Shown here in pieces: positions 1-13,861 of a stretch of 64,000 nt of DNA. The stretch's first letter is position 1; every line of letters begins with the position of its first letter. The position numbers and the translations under genes were made by a program. The stretch spans positions 1,302,001 through 1,366,000 of the forward strand of contig NW_026570234.1 of NCBI RefSeq assembly GCF_019649055.1, given 5' to 3'. Source of the DNA: Paramacrobiotus metropolitanus. Its lineage: Eukaryota; Tardigrada; Eutardigrada; Parachela; Macrobiotidae. A model generated the notes under the pieces. The model worked only from the letters and a program-made list of their open reading frames with translations. It did no database searches and was not told where the DNA came from.

Positions 1-475
1 ATAAGTTGTCAGTCCTGTTAGCGCTGCAATGCTAACACACCTTGCATGAAGTTGAAAACTGTGCATGAGGTAACGAATAGATTTTGAACACAAATTTGTA
101 AGTTCCAGCTTTACAGTTGTTACAAGTGCTTTATGCGTTTATGTATTTAGCAAATCCGTTTTTGCTAAATGTCAACAGTCAGTCAGTATGCCAAATCACC
201 ACAACACCACAAGAGCATCTGAGGCGAAGTCGAAGATAACTCTTGTACAGTAAATTTTATCAACTGAATTAAATTATAATTACTGGGGAATTTATAACTG
301 CATCAATTTTTGAACAAACCCTATAAGCATACGTACTGCCAAAACACTCATCCGTGCGCAAGTTTCTGATGTTTCCTTTATGGATTCTTCGAAATAATGT
401 GCAGTAACAGCTCATGAATTATGCAAATAAAATTTATACAAGGTACAACAACTAATTATCTGCCCATGCCACCGT
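1..475. other. 3' flank of the Slo-like gene
   Basis: AT-rich sequence with no reading frame that looks coding. It lies just beyond the Slo-like stop codon on the minus strand and probably holds its 3' UTR. I see nothing else in it. Confidence 0.5.
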
Positions 476-3400
476 TTACCAGGACGGGATGTAACTTAGT
501 CGTTCTATCACAAAAACTTTATCATCAGACTGCAACAAGAAATCTTTTGGTGGCGTTGTGATCACGTATCTCCTCAGCGATCTAGACTCTTTGCCTTGTT
601 GCTGGATTTTCCTGTATAATCCAAAGCATAGAATGTTGTACCTTCGAATGGCATCCAGAAATAACTGTCCGAATGTCGATCTCTGCAAAATATATTGCGA
701 ATTCCCAATGTCAAAATTTATTTATTTATACGCGCTGTGTTTTTAAAGAAACAACACTTTACGAAATAAAAGCATGTGTCGTAAAATAAGGGCACTGAAA
801 AATTCTAGCCAGGAATAATATAGGAATACTGTAATTTGCAGTATTTACCGAATGCCTAGCGAATCTCACATCCCCGATGTCGATCTGAATCAGACGGCAG
901 CGCTCCGGATGTGGATGTTTTTGTGATAGATTCGGACCACCGATCAACCCGGCACCCTCAGCGAGAATCTGCTCGAATTCCGGCGTTATTCCTCCGAAGA
1001 TCAGTGCACGCAAAACGGATAGTGTGAACGGATTAAAGTATGACTAGAAAAACAGCACAAATTTTCAACGATGCTATACATCCGTGCGCATGAAGCATGT
1101 TTTTGATTTTTGCAGCAAGAACCATGATTTCTAGTCTTTATCGTGGAAACATTAAGTGCTAAGTTGCGACTTACCGAAACCAGTAACGCCTGCAACACGC
1201 TCTGTGCAAAAGCATTGCCGCATGCAAATGGTTCCGCCATAAAGAATTCGTTAATATCGAAATCATCTTGCTCCACAAAATTAACATTGGAGTCGTTTAC
1301 TACAAAACAAATAAAACTGTTAATTAGCAGATATTTTGACAATGATTATACGAGTAGTATCCGAATTCAACCCGAATTCAACCCGATTCAAAATTTGAAA
1401 ATACTTCTTACCTAACTCGGTCAGGAGAGGAATGGCGTAACCTTTAACAACGCTTGTGCGCACAATCTCATTATCCACAGGAATACTTTCCGTGAGCGAC
1501 TGCTTTTGCAACATTGCTATAAAATAAAAAAAACTGGTCTACAGAGAATGTCAGTATCAGTGTTACAGTAACCCTCTTACAGATACCGGACACTTACGAT
1601 TAGCATTTCTAAGGTTGACGGATGCGGAATTCCGCCAGCTTCGAGTAACGGGAACGGAATCGCTAAAAAAATTATTTTCCTGGTTTCCAAAGTTCATGGC
1701 CTTTATGGTTAATGATGTCAGGATAGCGTCCTTGTCCGCCAGAAGTACACTGTCGACGCCATTATCGGAGGTTGCGGTAAGCAGAGCGCACAGTTTACAT
1801 GTGTGGATATTCACAGCACGCAGATCGGCTCGACTCAGTCCAAAAATCTGCAAATTCCAAATAATTTGCAACCGCGGCAGTTTAAATTTGATGCTCGTAC
1901 TTAGTTCATGACCATTTACACCCCAAATCTAATTTAAGGAATACGTACACCCAAGCGCATGACAGATGTGTGCTAACTGGGCAATGGAATTGTGCAAAGG
2001 AACATAGCATGGATTATTTTCAAAAACGTCTACGATTAATTTTTTTGAAAACATACACCATTTTAATGACGATAGGAGCCGCAAATATTTATAGCCTGCG
2101 ATTATGTCGAATGCCTCTGCGCACATACCTTGACCATGGTAATTTTTGGAAAATTGCAAACAGATGGCCATTCCATACTTAAAAACTGGGGATCACCCAA
2201 AATCACAATGTCCTTCAGGTCTTCATAGGCTGTAATGCTGGATCGTAGGGGCATGACGAAATTGTTCAGTCCAATACCAGATGACGAATCGTTAGCAAAT
2301 ATGACGAGAACGACGTGGTTTTTAAAATTCATCTTGGCCGCTTCATATCGATCCTGTAGCAGAAACACCATGATATATTCTCAAAGGTCATCAGTTTAAC
2401 TGCAACATACCGCTTCTGGAACCATCTAGCGTGCAGTTATCGAATAAAAAAGCGAACAGAAAACCTGAACGGTTAAACTAAGCACAACTTACAACGAGAA
2501 CTTCTTCGTAAACTTTCGGTGGGCACCACCAGAACAGACCAGTTGAGTCATATCTCGGACCGCCAGACAGATCGAGGATATTGCCGGCGTCGTCCCGAAT
2601 CGGCTCGGCTAGTGAGCTGCGATTCCAGTTAGCGCTAAAAAAACATAAATCAGTAAAACACAGTTAAAAAAAATCTTTCCAGCGGGTACGTACGGACTGC
2701 CGTAATATCGCATGAAGTACACCATCTTTTTCTGGAAGGATGTAAACGTCACCGGTCTATCCCCCAGACGGGTGAGTGCGCTGTCAGGGTCGTCATCGGC
2801 ATCGAACCCATTATTCACGGTGCCCGGTCCGGTTCCGTAGCCGGTGCTGGATGTGTTCTCCAACAGGAAAGCATCGGATCGCGTCGAATGCAAACTGTTA
2901 CCGGCTAAGGATACCATACGATCCAAAATGGACGGAGAATGCGGAGTGGGCTTGGGTGTCATGGGGCGTACAGATCCATTTGACCCCGATCGATTAAACC
3001 GGCGGTTTTCTGACCAAAAAATATTACAAACAGGGTTATCCACTGCACTTGCATTAAGTAATTAAATGAGCAGTCATTAAAGCGGCATAGTTAATCCTAC
3101 ATAAAAATCTTAACGGTGTTTCTCACGCCTTACAAAAATAAATTTTCGATAACAACAGAAAAATAGGTATTTATCATATCTTTTAATATATTTCATAAAA
3201 ATATATGTATTTTCTGATTAAAGAGACAGACTACGAAAATTCAAAACGAAGCATTACATTTACCGGTAACTAACAAAACGCACGCACTCGGTAAATAAAT
3301 AATTTCTACCTGAAGTGCTACAATTGCACATTTTGATCGCCTCCGGCTCTGTAATGTCATCGTGACATTGTCGACAATATATTGACATTCTGGAAAAAAG

Positions 3401-6400
3401 GGTTACACCCATTTCAAATTAAGCCAGTTCAATATAATTTGTTTGTGAAGGTGCGGTTCCAGAGTTGTACAAAGTGTTCCTACCGTTGAACATCTTTGGC
3501 AGAATCCGCGAAAAAGCATCCATACGATCCGCGCTTAACCACGTAGTTTAACGCTGGATTTAATATCAGGGCATGAGAAAATAAACTCTCATCGTCAGCA
3601 TTTTGTTGCTCCGTAATTGCAAAGAGAATCAAGTTTAATTTAACGTAACAGGTCCTGAAAATTTAGAAACGCCTTAAATAATTAAGTCGTGAATATGTTA
3701 AAGATAGTGAAATAGCGTACGGAGACATTGTACACTTACTCCAAAATGTCAATATATGTCTGATTAGTAAAGGCATCGCTGATTCGTTCAGTGTACATCT
3801 CAATTCCAGTTCTGCAAAAATAAAGATAGTCGTTAGTTGTAAGCGTACGTAAAATGTAGTCAGCCAAGCTTTTCCGTACCCTTGGGTGTAACTTTTTAAC
3901 CAATCCGGCTACAAAGACAATAATTTAAAATAGTTCTGAAAAACGCAATTAGTGCTTCAAAAAATGGTTTAAACTTACCCAGTCCATTTCCACATCATTG
4001 GAACGGGAAGCAAAAAGATTAGCCATCAGAGTGGTAAAACCAGGTGCAGCGCAACTCTGAGCAAACAGTCCAAGTTTAATTTCCGGTAAGCAGATGATGT
4101 CGTCACCGATATGTGGATTCCAGTTTGGTATGCTTGTAAGATAAGTCTACAAATATGCAGGCTAGCCATCAGCAACGATGCATAAAATACGGTGTATTTT
4201 GTCCTGATTCAATACGCTGTATTATACACAAATTATTTTACATGCTGCAGAAAAAATCAGATTGTATACCTTGCTCCGATATTGTAAAAGCTGCACAATT
4301 ATGCGTAGTTGAGGGTTGAAATTTTTCAACGACACCACACACATGATGTTGTTGTTGTCTTCGATGTCGGCGTTAGCATTGGCTTTATTGGCCATGACTA
4401 TGGCAGCGTCGGCTTCGTGAAGGCGTACGCGGTACAGATCATGGGCCACAAGATACGATCCTTGGAAATATGAGATGTTCAGGGAGTTGGTTTTCAGAAA
4501 CTGTGCATAATGCAAATCAGGCTCCGCTCTGGAAGAAAAAAATGGTTTTTCAGTTACTACTTACCAGTGCTGATAGTCATTTAGACACAATACTCACACT
4601 CCAAGACAAACAATCTTCAAATTTCGAACGTTCCGATCCGGATGGAATAATTCGTCAAACAGGCTGACTATTGATGCAAATGTCACATCCCCGCAAACAA
4701 CAATGTGCCTGTATGATTACAAATTACAATCACAGCTATTATACTGCAACCGCAATTAATAAGCTCAATATCCATAATTATTGCAGACTTAATGTACTAG
4801 CGGGGCTTCTCATTATTGTGTTACAATAATTTTAAAAGAACGCGTTGTTGCAATAATTTAGGCCATAAACAACTACAGTGGATCGCGAAGTTTTCGTACA
4901 AAGGAGTCTGACCTTTGGTTCAGTTTGTTACGGTGGTCCCCGTTATATTTTCTGGGTGTTTCCATAAGATCGACAATGTCCGGTAAAGCGATACCGATGA
5001 CTGCCTAAAATAAAAATAAAACTAATTTACGTGTGAGTTTAAGATTTGCGACCTAAACTCGAAATCTGTTTAGTCATAATGCATCGTCAGCAAAAAATTA
5101 AAAAAATGTGTACATCGAGGTTTATCTGGACGTATTATTTTAGAAAAAGATTCTTGCTTCCGTCACACAGGGTTATTGTACCCATGATACGTACGAGAAC
5201 GGTTAACACGAGGAGCACGTTGCTCAATTTGCCCAGGACGGTCTTCACGTTAATATCCGGCGACCCAATAGTGGCCATCGTACCAAAAGCGAAGTAGGCA
5301 AAATTCCAGTAATTGAACCGTTGACCGTCATAGTCATCCGTCCATGGATCACCAGAATTTTCCAGCTAATAAAACAAAAACAAACACATTTTATCATAAT
5401 TATTATATTTCCGGAACACAAACGTGCGAATTCATACCAAATGAAAAAATCCACCGGCAGCCAAAAGAACGAGAAGCCATGTCAGAGCCAGTTGTAGCAG
5501 CTTTATCTTCACGGTTGACGTAATCAAATCCAGAGAAGCCAAGATGGTAGCGATTTTGCGAAGATAAACCACACGCAAAAATTTTAAGCCTGAAAATACA
5601 ATTTAAAAAAGGTTTATTTTAAGCCTGCAGTTTGATAAGTTTTATATCGAATAACTAACCAATCCAATCGCGGTCCAGGGCCAAGCCAACAAATGCCGGT
5701 GGCACAGTAAAATAGTCTACAATACTGTAGAGATTCCAGATAGCTGACATCTTGTCTTGAGCAGCCAAGAACTGTAATGTGCAGGAATAATCTGGGCATC
5801 CGCATACTACAGATACTGGAACTACAGGTGCGACAAATAAAAACTTAGACGTACTCGGAGGATGAAATAGACCAAGAAGAAACAATTAAAAGCGAAATCC
5901 ACTTGTTGGGGAATATTATAAACCCACGGCTGGCATTGCTCCACATCGTTCATGTAACTACAGATAATTCACTTAAACATAACGAAACATTTTCTTTTTA
6001 CGGGAAAAAATGTAACTCCGCAAGCAAAAATATCGTCACGAAGTCTTTTCTACTCTGTATATTCACTTACTAAGAAACGAGGTTGTAGTAGATGAACAGC
6101 GATGCCATGCTGAGGCAAAATGCTAAAATGGTCTGCAAGAAAAGATTACTTGATTACTTATTAGCGCAATGCATTAATTAAACAAATGCACAACATCATA
6201 AACACAATATCTCATAAATGTTTCCTTCTCTGCACAAAAGCCAAGAGTAAGTAACTGTACACTTTCGTAATTTTTTGTTCACCTACCAAGGTCTGTCCCA
6301 GCCTGTATCGCATAGATACCAGGTTATCGGCGGCATCCCGTATGACATTAAAAAGCGGTACTTGTACTTCGTTTTCATACTGCTGAAACCATCGTTTGAA

Positions 6401-6893
6401 TGTAATAGGATTTTCTGGATACGTGCTTAAATGTTTCCGATAGGCATTAATCCACACCAGTACACGCACGATCAGAACCAGAATGGACAAAACGAACGGC
6501 GTTATTACACTGGACAGCAGGAATATATACCATAACCGATCCAATCCCAGTACAACGCAGGGAGCATGATAACTGTAAAGTAGAAAAGCTATATCGTACG
6601 TTCATTTCTTATAACAGTTTATCAGATGTCTTTGCAAGCACATTAACAGATTTCATGAAGTTACTCAAATTTGTTCGACAAAATATCAGGACACCAACTA
6701 AATAACAGGACTTTCAGTGACCTTACTTAGCAAGTTTTTCTCCGTCAATAGCCATGTCGCAATTAAAGAGCAGACTGCGAGATCAGACAGGGACTTCAGC
6801 ATCCGGAAGATTTACGACTTTTGTGACTTACAAATCATTCTGAAAACACGTTACAGATCGAAAGTACGTACCGGAGGACCACATCTTGATCAT
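476..6893 (-). CDS. slo-like: Slo/BK-family potassium channel homologue with altered selectivity filter
   Basis: Family role: a membrane tetramer gated by voltage and Ca2+. Twenty-three exons join in phase to about 1152 aa: 6893..6868 (tentative start), 6572..6287, 6132..6071, 5957..5855, 5771..5660, 5589..5438, 5365..5195, 5004..4913, 4708..4598, 4528..4270, 4146..3979, 3908..3880, 3811..3740, 3654..3484, 3389..3310, 3009..2694, 2634..2493, 2353..2129, 1847..1598, 1516..1412, 1299..1175, 1043..849, 682..476. Order: S0 ([13 protein letters not shown]), S1-S4 (S4 [13 protein letters not shown]), S5, pore, S6, RCK1 ([17 protein letters not shown]), a linker with CHDDIT and a Ser/Pro stretch, RCK2 ([12 protein letters not shown]), a reduced calcium bowl (QDDFDINEF) and PFACG. 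The filter is TIGSPD (residues 279-284) instead of TVGYGD. The protein stops soon after RCK2, without a long tail. The homology is clear. Whether it conducts K+ is doubtful. Confidence 0.93.
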
Positions 6894-7613
6894 GCCCAAC
6901 TATGCACCGTGCCAAACCATCCTGTGAATGTAATTCACGCGTTAGATATTTCCTGCCTGAGGGAATATAACATCACGAAAATTTTTTCCTGCGACTGCTA
7001 GCGGGCACGTGAAATAAGCATACTTATTGTCAGTAAACTAGAGATCGTTTCTTTCCAAAATTATGGCAGATATGACTTTTTCATATTGTGCCATATAATG
7101 CACGTACAGTATCTGTACCTGTACAAAACAAGTGTTTGTTGAGCTGGTATTGTTCGTGCGGCTACGAAGTCCATGTGAAAATTAACGTGAACAATTACGC
7201 TGGGAAAGGTGTGAATGAATTATTATTACGTACATGCTACGTACGTAGCAAGGTGAAGTGGACAAATTTTGTGCTTTTTGCTTACAATCAAACCCCTCAT
7301 CTGAAAACACTTCCATATTTTGGCAACTTTCAGCGCGGCATCAAAAAATACATATCTGTATCTACCCGTAGTAATAATATGAGATAAACAATCCATCCTA
7401 CTGGACGCTGATCGGGTATAGTAGTTAGTAAGTACTGTAGCGCACGCTTTGACCTATGTCAAAATTTGCATACCTAGTTTGGTTTCCAGTTTTATGTCTT
7501 TGAACTTCAATCAGTATTCACAAATGAAGCCGATAACCAACAAAACATGTACCAGGCATGCATACAAATTACAAACGACGAACATATCAAACGTAACAAT
7601 ATTCAACGCGTGG

Positions 7614-8726
7614 TTAAGCCGGTGCAGGGGTTGATTGTTGAGATTTCTGTAGAAGATACTTTTCATAGTAGGTCTGATACATGGGAATACCCCTATAGTA
7701 CGAAAAACCATCATTCAACGGATCCTGTGTGGTTGTCCCGCTGGTGTCGGTGCTGCCGTATGCTGTGCCTCCCGAGTAGCTATCCGTCAGAGTGCCATTT
7801 GTATTGTATGTGTAGCCGGCACCGTATGTTTGCGTGCTACCGCCACCATGTGGGAATCGGTTCATAATAGGGATTACGTATCGTGGACCACCGTCGAACC
7901 ACTCAGTCCATGGGTAGCTAAAAAACCCTTTATGTCATATATGAGGTGTGAACTGGACGATATTCACTGGACCGAATGCAGAGTAAAACATTCACAGCTT
8001 ATCAGGTAGTTTCTAAATACTTAATAACCGAAAACGCAACAGTGTTTCCAATGCCAGTAAATTTAGTAAAAATACTAGTATTCAGTAGTACACTAATAGT
8101 ATTTAGTAAACAGTAATTTAGTCAATTTAGTATCTGGAATGTTTGTTTGATTTAAAGGCACATAAGAGTTTCGATAAGACAAAATAAAACAAAATACCGT
8201 GAAAAATATTTTATTCGGTTTCGCGAGACGTAATAATTATCTCAATCTTAAAGATGTAAAGGTTGTAAACAATTATCAATGTAAAAGGATAATATTAACC
8301 ACCACTCGGTTGGACATTCGGACTTACCCATAATGACCGTAGTACATATTCGGCAACCAATAAGGTGTTCGGAAAAAGATCGGCTTTTCATCGATCGGGA
8401 CCGGTTTCTTAAAATACACTCCCGTTCCCTGATTATACCCATAGTTACTGCCGCCCCCGCCTCCGTAACCTCCCCCACCGCCCCCGTAACCCGACCCTCC
8501 TCCGTAGGAAGCCTGTGGTGCAGCACCACCACCGTAACCACTCGGCATACCTCCAGCATATGGGGACTGGGAGTACACACCTACGGAACAATCACTGTGT
8601 CACGTCGCATATTAAGGTCACATTACACGTTTCCGAGCTACACCGCCAAATCAGTCAAATCGAGATCTTTGTAAATTTACCGATAATGAACACTCCAAAA
8701 CAAGCGATTGTCAGGTTAACATCCAT
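7614..8726 (-). CDS. Secreted glycine/tyrosine-rich protein (cuticle- or matrix-like)
   Basis: Three exons (8726..8681, 8580..8328, 7917..7614) join in phase to 200 aa. Residues 1 to about 19 form a signal peptide (MDVNLTIACFGVFIIG). A Gly/Tyr-rich tract follows, with GYGGG and YGGGG repeats. Next comes an aromatic segment (KPIFFRTPYWLPNMYYGHYG, then YPWTEWFDGGP), and the tail is rich in Gly, Ser and Thr and ends in APA. No Cys follows the signal region. I do not recognise a family. Low-complexity Gly/Tyr proteins of this form are often structural components of cuticle, shell or adhesive, but that is inference. It lies tail to head with the Slo-like gene on the same strand, with about 0.7 kb between them. 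Confidence 0.82.
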
Positions 8727-9974
8727 TTTGAGGACGATACTCCAGCGATCAGAAAACGGTATCTCCCCGCGTTGGGGATAGACGGTTGTCGGACCTCTTT
8801 CTACTGTAAATTATTTCGAGACCCGAACGAGAATTAAGACCTGCCTACGTGAAAAGTGCACTGGTGGCACAGATTGTGAATACTACCCACTCATCGCACG
8901 AAGAACAGCAATTGACATTGACCATGAGGTTTTCAGTCGGCACTTCTTCTTTGCCACTTCCGCATCTTTACCGGTCAAACCGCTATAAGATGGTAGTTTT
9001 TGTACTGGTGACAAATGTCGAATCATTTGAGCCGGTACTACCGTACTTTCAAGTCCGAAGAGACAATTACGTACGACGCTCTATGTTATTTGAGCAATTA
9101 ACAGAAATCGCATTATACTGCCGTTTTTGGAGGCAATGCACTATCACCTATAATAAATCAGCTTTTGGTTTCTTTCCACCTACACAGCTTCTTACCACGT
9201 AATTATTTCAGAAAATATTCCAGAGGGCACCAATATTCTCGCCACGGATCGTGCGCTCGTTTGTTCGCGTGCGGCAGCAAGAGATATATTCAACTCATCA
9301 CTTGTCAAAAGCAAAAAATTTCTATAACTCTTCTTCTCAATATTACTCAACAGTTTCAAAATCAGTTTACAATTATGATTCACAAATTTTTCACATAATA
9401 GTTAGTATGAGTGCACGAAAAGGGAGAGTATTTTCCTCAAAGAGGAAGTATTACAGTAACTTTAATACACTTCCACTTTTTCACATTATAATTACTTAAT
9501 TGATCTGAATTATGTACGGAATTTCAAAATGTCCAGCCATTTATACATATCCGCATTCGTATGATTGTACGTGTAATATATTAATCTTATTACTGTTTAC
9601 CCATGGTCAGTTTATGGTCAGTCAGTTCACTAAAATCTAACTAGAATGGACTACGTATCTTCTTGAGATTCCGGCCATTGACTACGTTAAACCGCTGGAC
9701 GTCATGCGCGATTATCAGAAATTCGGAACCTACTAGCATTGTGTGAATTTTCAGCAACTTGAGCTAGTGTACAAAACAAAATAACAATATATAACAAAAT
9801 TCTAATTACAAAAGACTAAAATGCAAAATCTATAAATCAGCTTTTTACAAGTTGGGTCTTTACAGTTTACACGAAAGAAAAATTACAGTCAAAAGTGATA
9901 CCGAACTTCGCTTACCGATTAACAACTCGCTAGTCGCTAATTTCATGGCCATCCCTGGCTCCTCGTAAACTGAA
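8727..9974. other. Intergenic region
   Basis: It lies between the start of the glycine-rich gene and the end of the 9975-10598 gene. Several short open frames exist, but none has coding character or splice signals that link into a gene. The 5' part should hold the promoter of the glycine-rich gene. Confidence 0.5.
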
Positions 9975-10598
9975 TCAATCCAGCTTTTCTATGAATGATC
10001 CAAGGGGTTTTGGCCACTGTCCATGTTGAGCAAATCTCCTGACATCTTCCAGTGAAATACGCCGGAAATCCATTTCAGTATCATCTGCATGCTGATTTTT
10101 AACATCTTCCAGATTGGTCTTATCACATTTCACAGTGCTTTCCCATTTACGACATAAAACGCAGTCCAACAAATTCTTGATGATTCCCTCCATGCCACAT
10201 ATTAACAGCAGCAAGCTGTTCGGATCTATACGGTCTAAGCGCTGCTCCGAAGAGGTTTCTTCGCGATTAGCCCGACCAGCTTTCAGGAATGCCAGAAGCG
10301 CACGCTTCAACAACGCGAGCATTTCAACCGAGGTTTCGCCGGATTGTTCGAAGCGAAGCATAGCCACAACCAGTTGCTTATGGGAATTCAGTTGTTCACC
10401 GGAGACCTGTCTGCGAGCGTGGACGTCGAAGATGGTAGACGGCACTTTACCACACAGCCATCCCTGGAAATATCTAGCATAGGAAAATCTTGCGTCCTCG
10501 TTCAATGCGGACAGAGAATCGGAGATTTTGGAGTATAAATTTCCTATTTCGACAATCGACGTTAGAGCTCCTTGATTTAGGGAAAGCCGCTCTTCCAT
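9975..10598 (-). CDS. Uncharacterised single-exon protein
   Basis: An open frame of about 207 aa from an ATG at 10598. The frame stays open a little upstream to 10625, but the pyrimidine tract and TAG just before the ATG could be a splice acceptor, so a 5' non-coding exon is possible. Composition is soluble and mostly helical, with Leu-rich segments (LLALLKRALLAFLKAG near residues 95-111, then SLLLLICGMEGIIKNLLDCVL) and a CVLC pair. There is no signal peptide and no membrane span. I do not recognise the family and assign no function. The nearest neighbour is UBE2E, divergently placed about 0.8 kb away, so the two may share a promoter region. Confidence 0.6.
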   Translation of the reverse strand: MEERLSLNQGALTSIVEIGNLYSKISDSLSALNEDARFSYARYFQGWLCGKVPSTIFDVHARRQVSGEQLNSHKQLVVAMLRFEQSGETSVEMLALLKRALLAFLKAGRANREETSSEQRLDRIDPNSLLLLICGMEGIIKNLLDCVLCRKWESTVKCDKTNLEDVKNQHADDTEMDFRRISLEDVRRFAQHGQWPKPLGSFIEKLD

Positions 10599-11401
10599 TC
10601 TAAAATAAAAAAATTTCAAGTACAATAAAGGATCTTACAGGATAAAGATAAAGGATAAACAGCACTCGCGGAGTTTCCTCTGGGCTTGTCCGCTTGTCAC
10701 GGCGTGTGCTAGTTTATTGTTAAAACAAAATCAGAGCAAAGCCAAACAGAGCTGCGTACGCGGTACGAACACGGCATCGCCGCATCGGAAGTGTTCAGTT
10801 TTACTGGTACAATACGCCATTCAGTTTGTTCGGTGTTTTTGCATAGATTTTACGTTTACTTTTTAAAAAATGTACGGTACATTTCTATTTTTTGTGTAAA
10901 TATAGTAAAATAAGGAATTAGTTTTCATTTATATTCATAGCATCTTTCCAGCACGATTCCAGTTTGGTTGCGACGCACCGGCTGTACGCGCAGTGTACGC
11001 TGAAGTACAGACTATACGTATAAAACACCGTAGTTTACACTTTACTCTACCCTAGTCAATACAGATACGCAAAGGCAAAAGTTGTTGGGTGACTGCACTG
11101 CACATGGGCTTTGATCTGCGATTGCTGATTGCATCCTGAAAACTGAAAAGCAATAAAATCCTCGCATCACGGCTGCGACGGCACCAATAGAGTTTGTGAC
11201 TGTTTGTCCCAGCCGTATCGATTATTGCTGCTATCGCTAGCTTTGTGTGAATGTGCTTCTCATGTTGACAAGGCGTGGATTTCTTTGTTGTTAACGACCA
11301 CCGACCACGCACGTAATCCATTTTTCAGGATGAGATTATAAACAGATTAGGAATCTTGGGTGATCCCTTGACAGGAACTGCTGGTTTTCGACGTGGTAAT
11401 C
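10599..11401. other. Divergent promoter region between the unknown gene and UBE2E
   Basis: No convincing coding sequence. The two flanking genes point away from each other, so this stretch should hold both promoters and the UBE2E 5' UTR. I could not identify a TATA box or other element with confidence. Confidence 0.5.
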
Positions 11402-13208
<1,807 letters not shown>

Positions 13209-13861
13209 AGCGAAATTTGCATCTTCTTGCAGCTAAACAGTCGGTGGAAACTTCTCAGAAATCTGACCTTTGGGTTTTGTGGATTTGTTTAATCAGTGCT
13301 TTATTCGCGGCAGCGTATTTATTTGTTTTGAACTGCTTTTATTCATCTTCCACAAGGTCGGTGTCGCATGTCTATTGACTGCGCATCAATCTGGATGGTG
13401 TCTTAATTTTTCAAATTTGTTTTCTTTAAAACGGCCATTTGCTGTGTTTTCTCTGCTTTAGAAAGTCTTTCTTCTAAGCGGCTTGGCAATTTTTTATAGC
13501 AGCTTCGAAATCTTGGTCTTCTAGTGATCTGGGTGCGTAATTTTTTTTTGTTTTATTGCCTGAATTCGCAGTCTTCGAATATTTAACCTTTTATCATTTA
13601 TGATCGATTTTAATATTGTACAATTTTTCAACGGAACACGAAGTCGAGAAGCGGCTTCTGTTTACGACCTTTCATCGATAAAGAATAAAGATCAATAACT
13701 CATAACATCTGAACCATGGCTTTATGTTTTTCCAAATGCAAGCTGCAAAACAGCATGTCAAAAAATCCGTTTTTCCCAGTGTCAGGATTCAAGAACAGGT
13801 AAAACGGTACAAAAATGTAAAAAACTACCAGTAAATTTCACAAAAGCTGAATTAGAAAATC
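13209..13861. other. Convergent 3' region between UBE2E and Nup155
   Basis: No credible coding sequence. The region should hold both 3' UTRs. An AATAAA is present on the plus strand at about 13684, a possible UBE2E polyadenylation signal. Confidence 0.5.
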
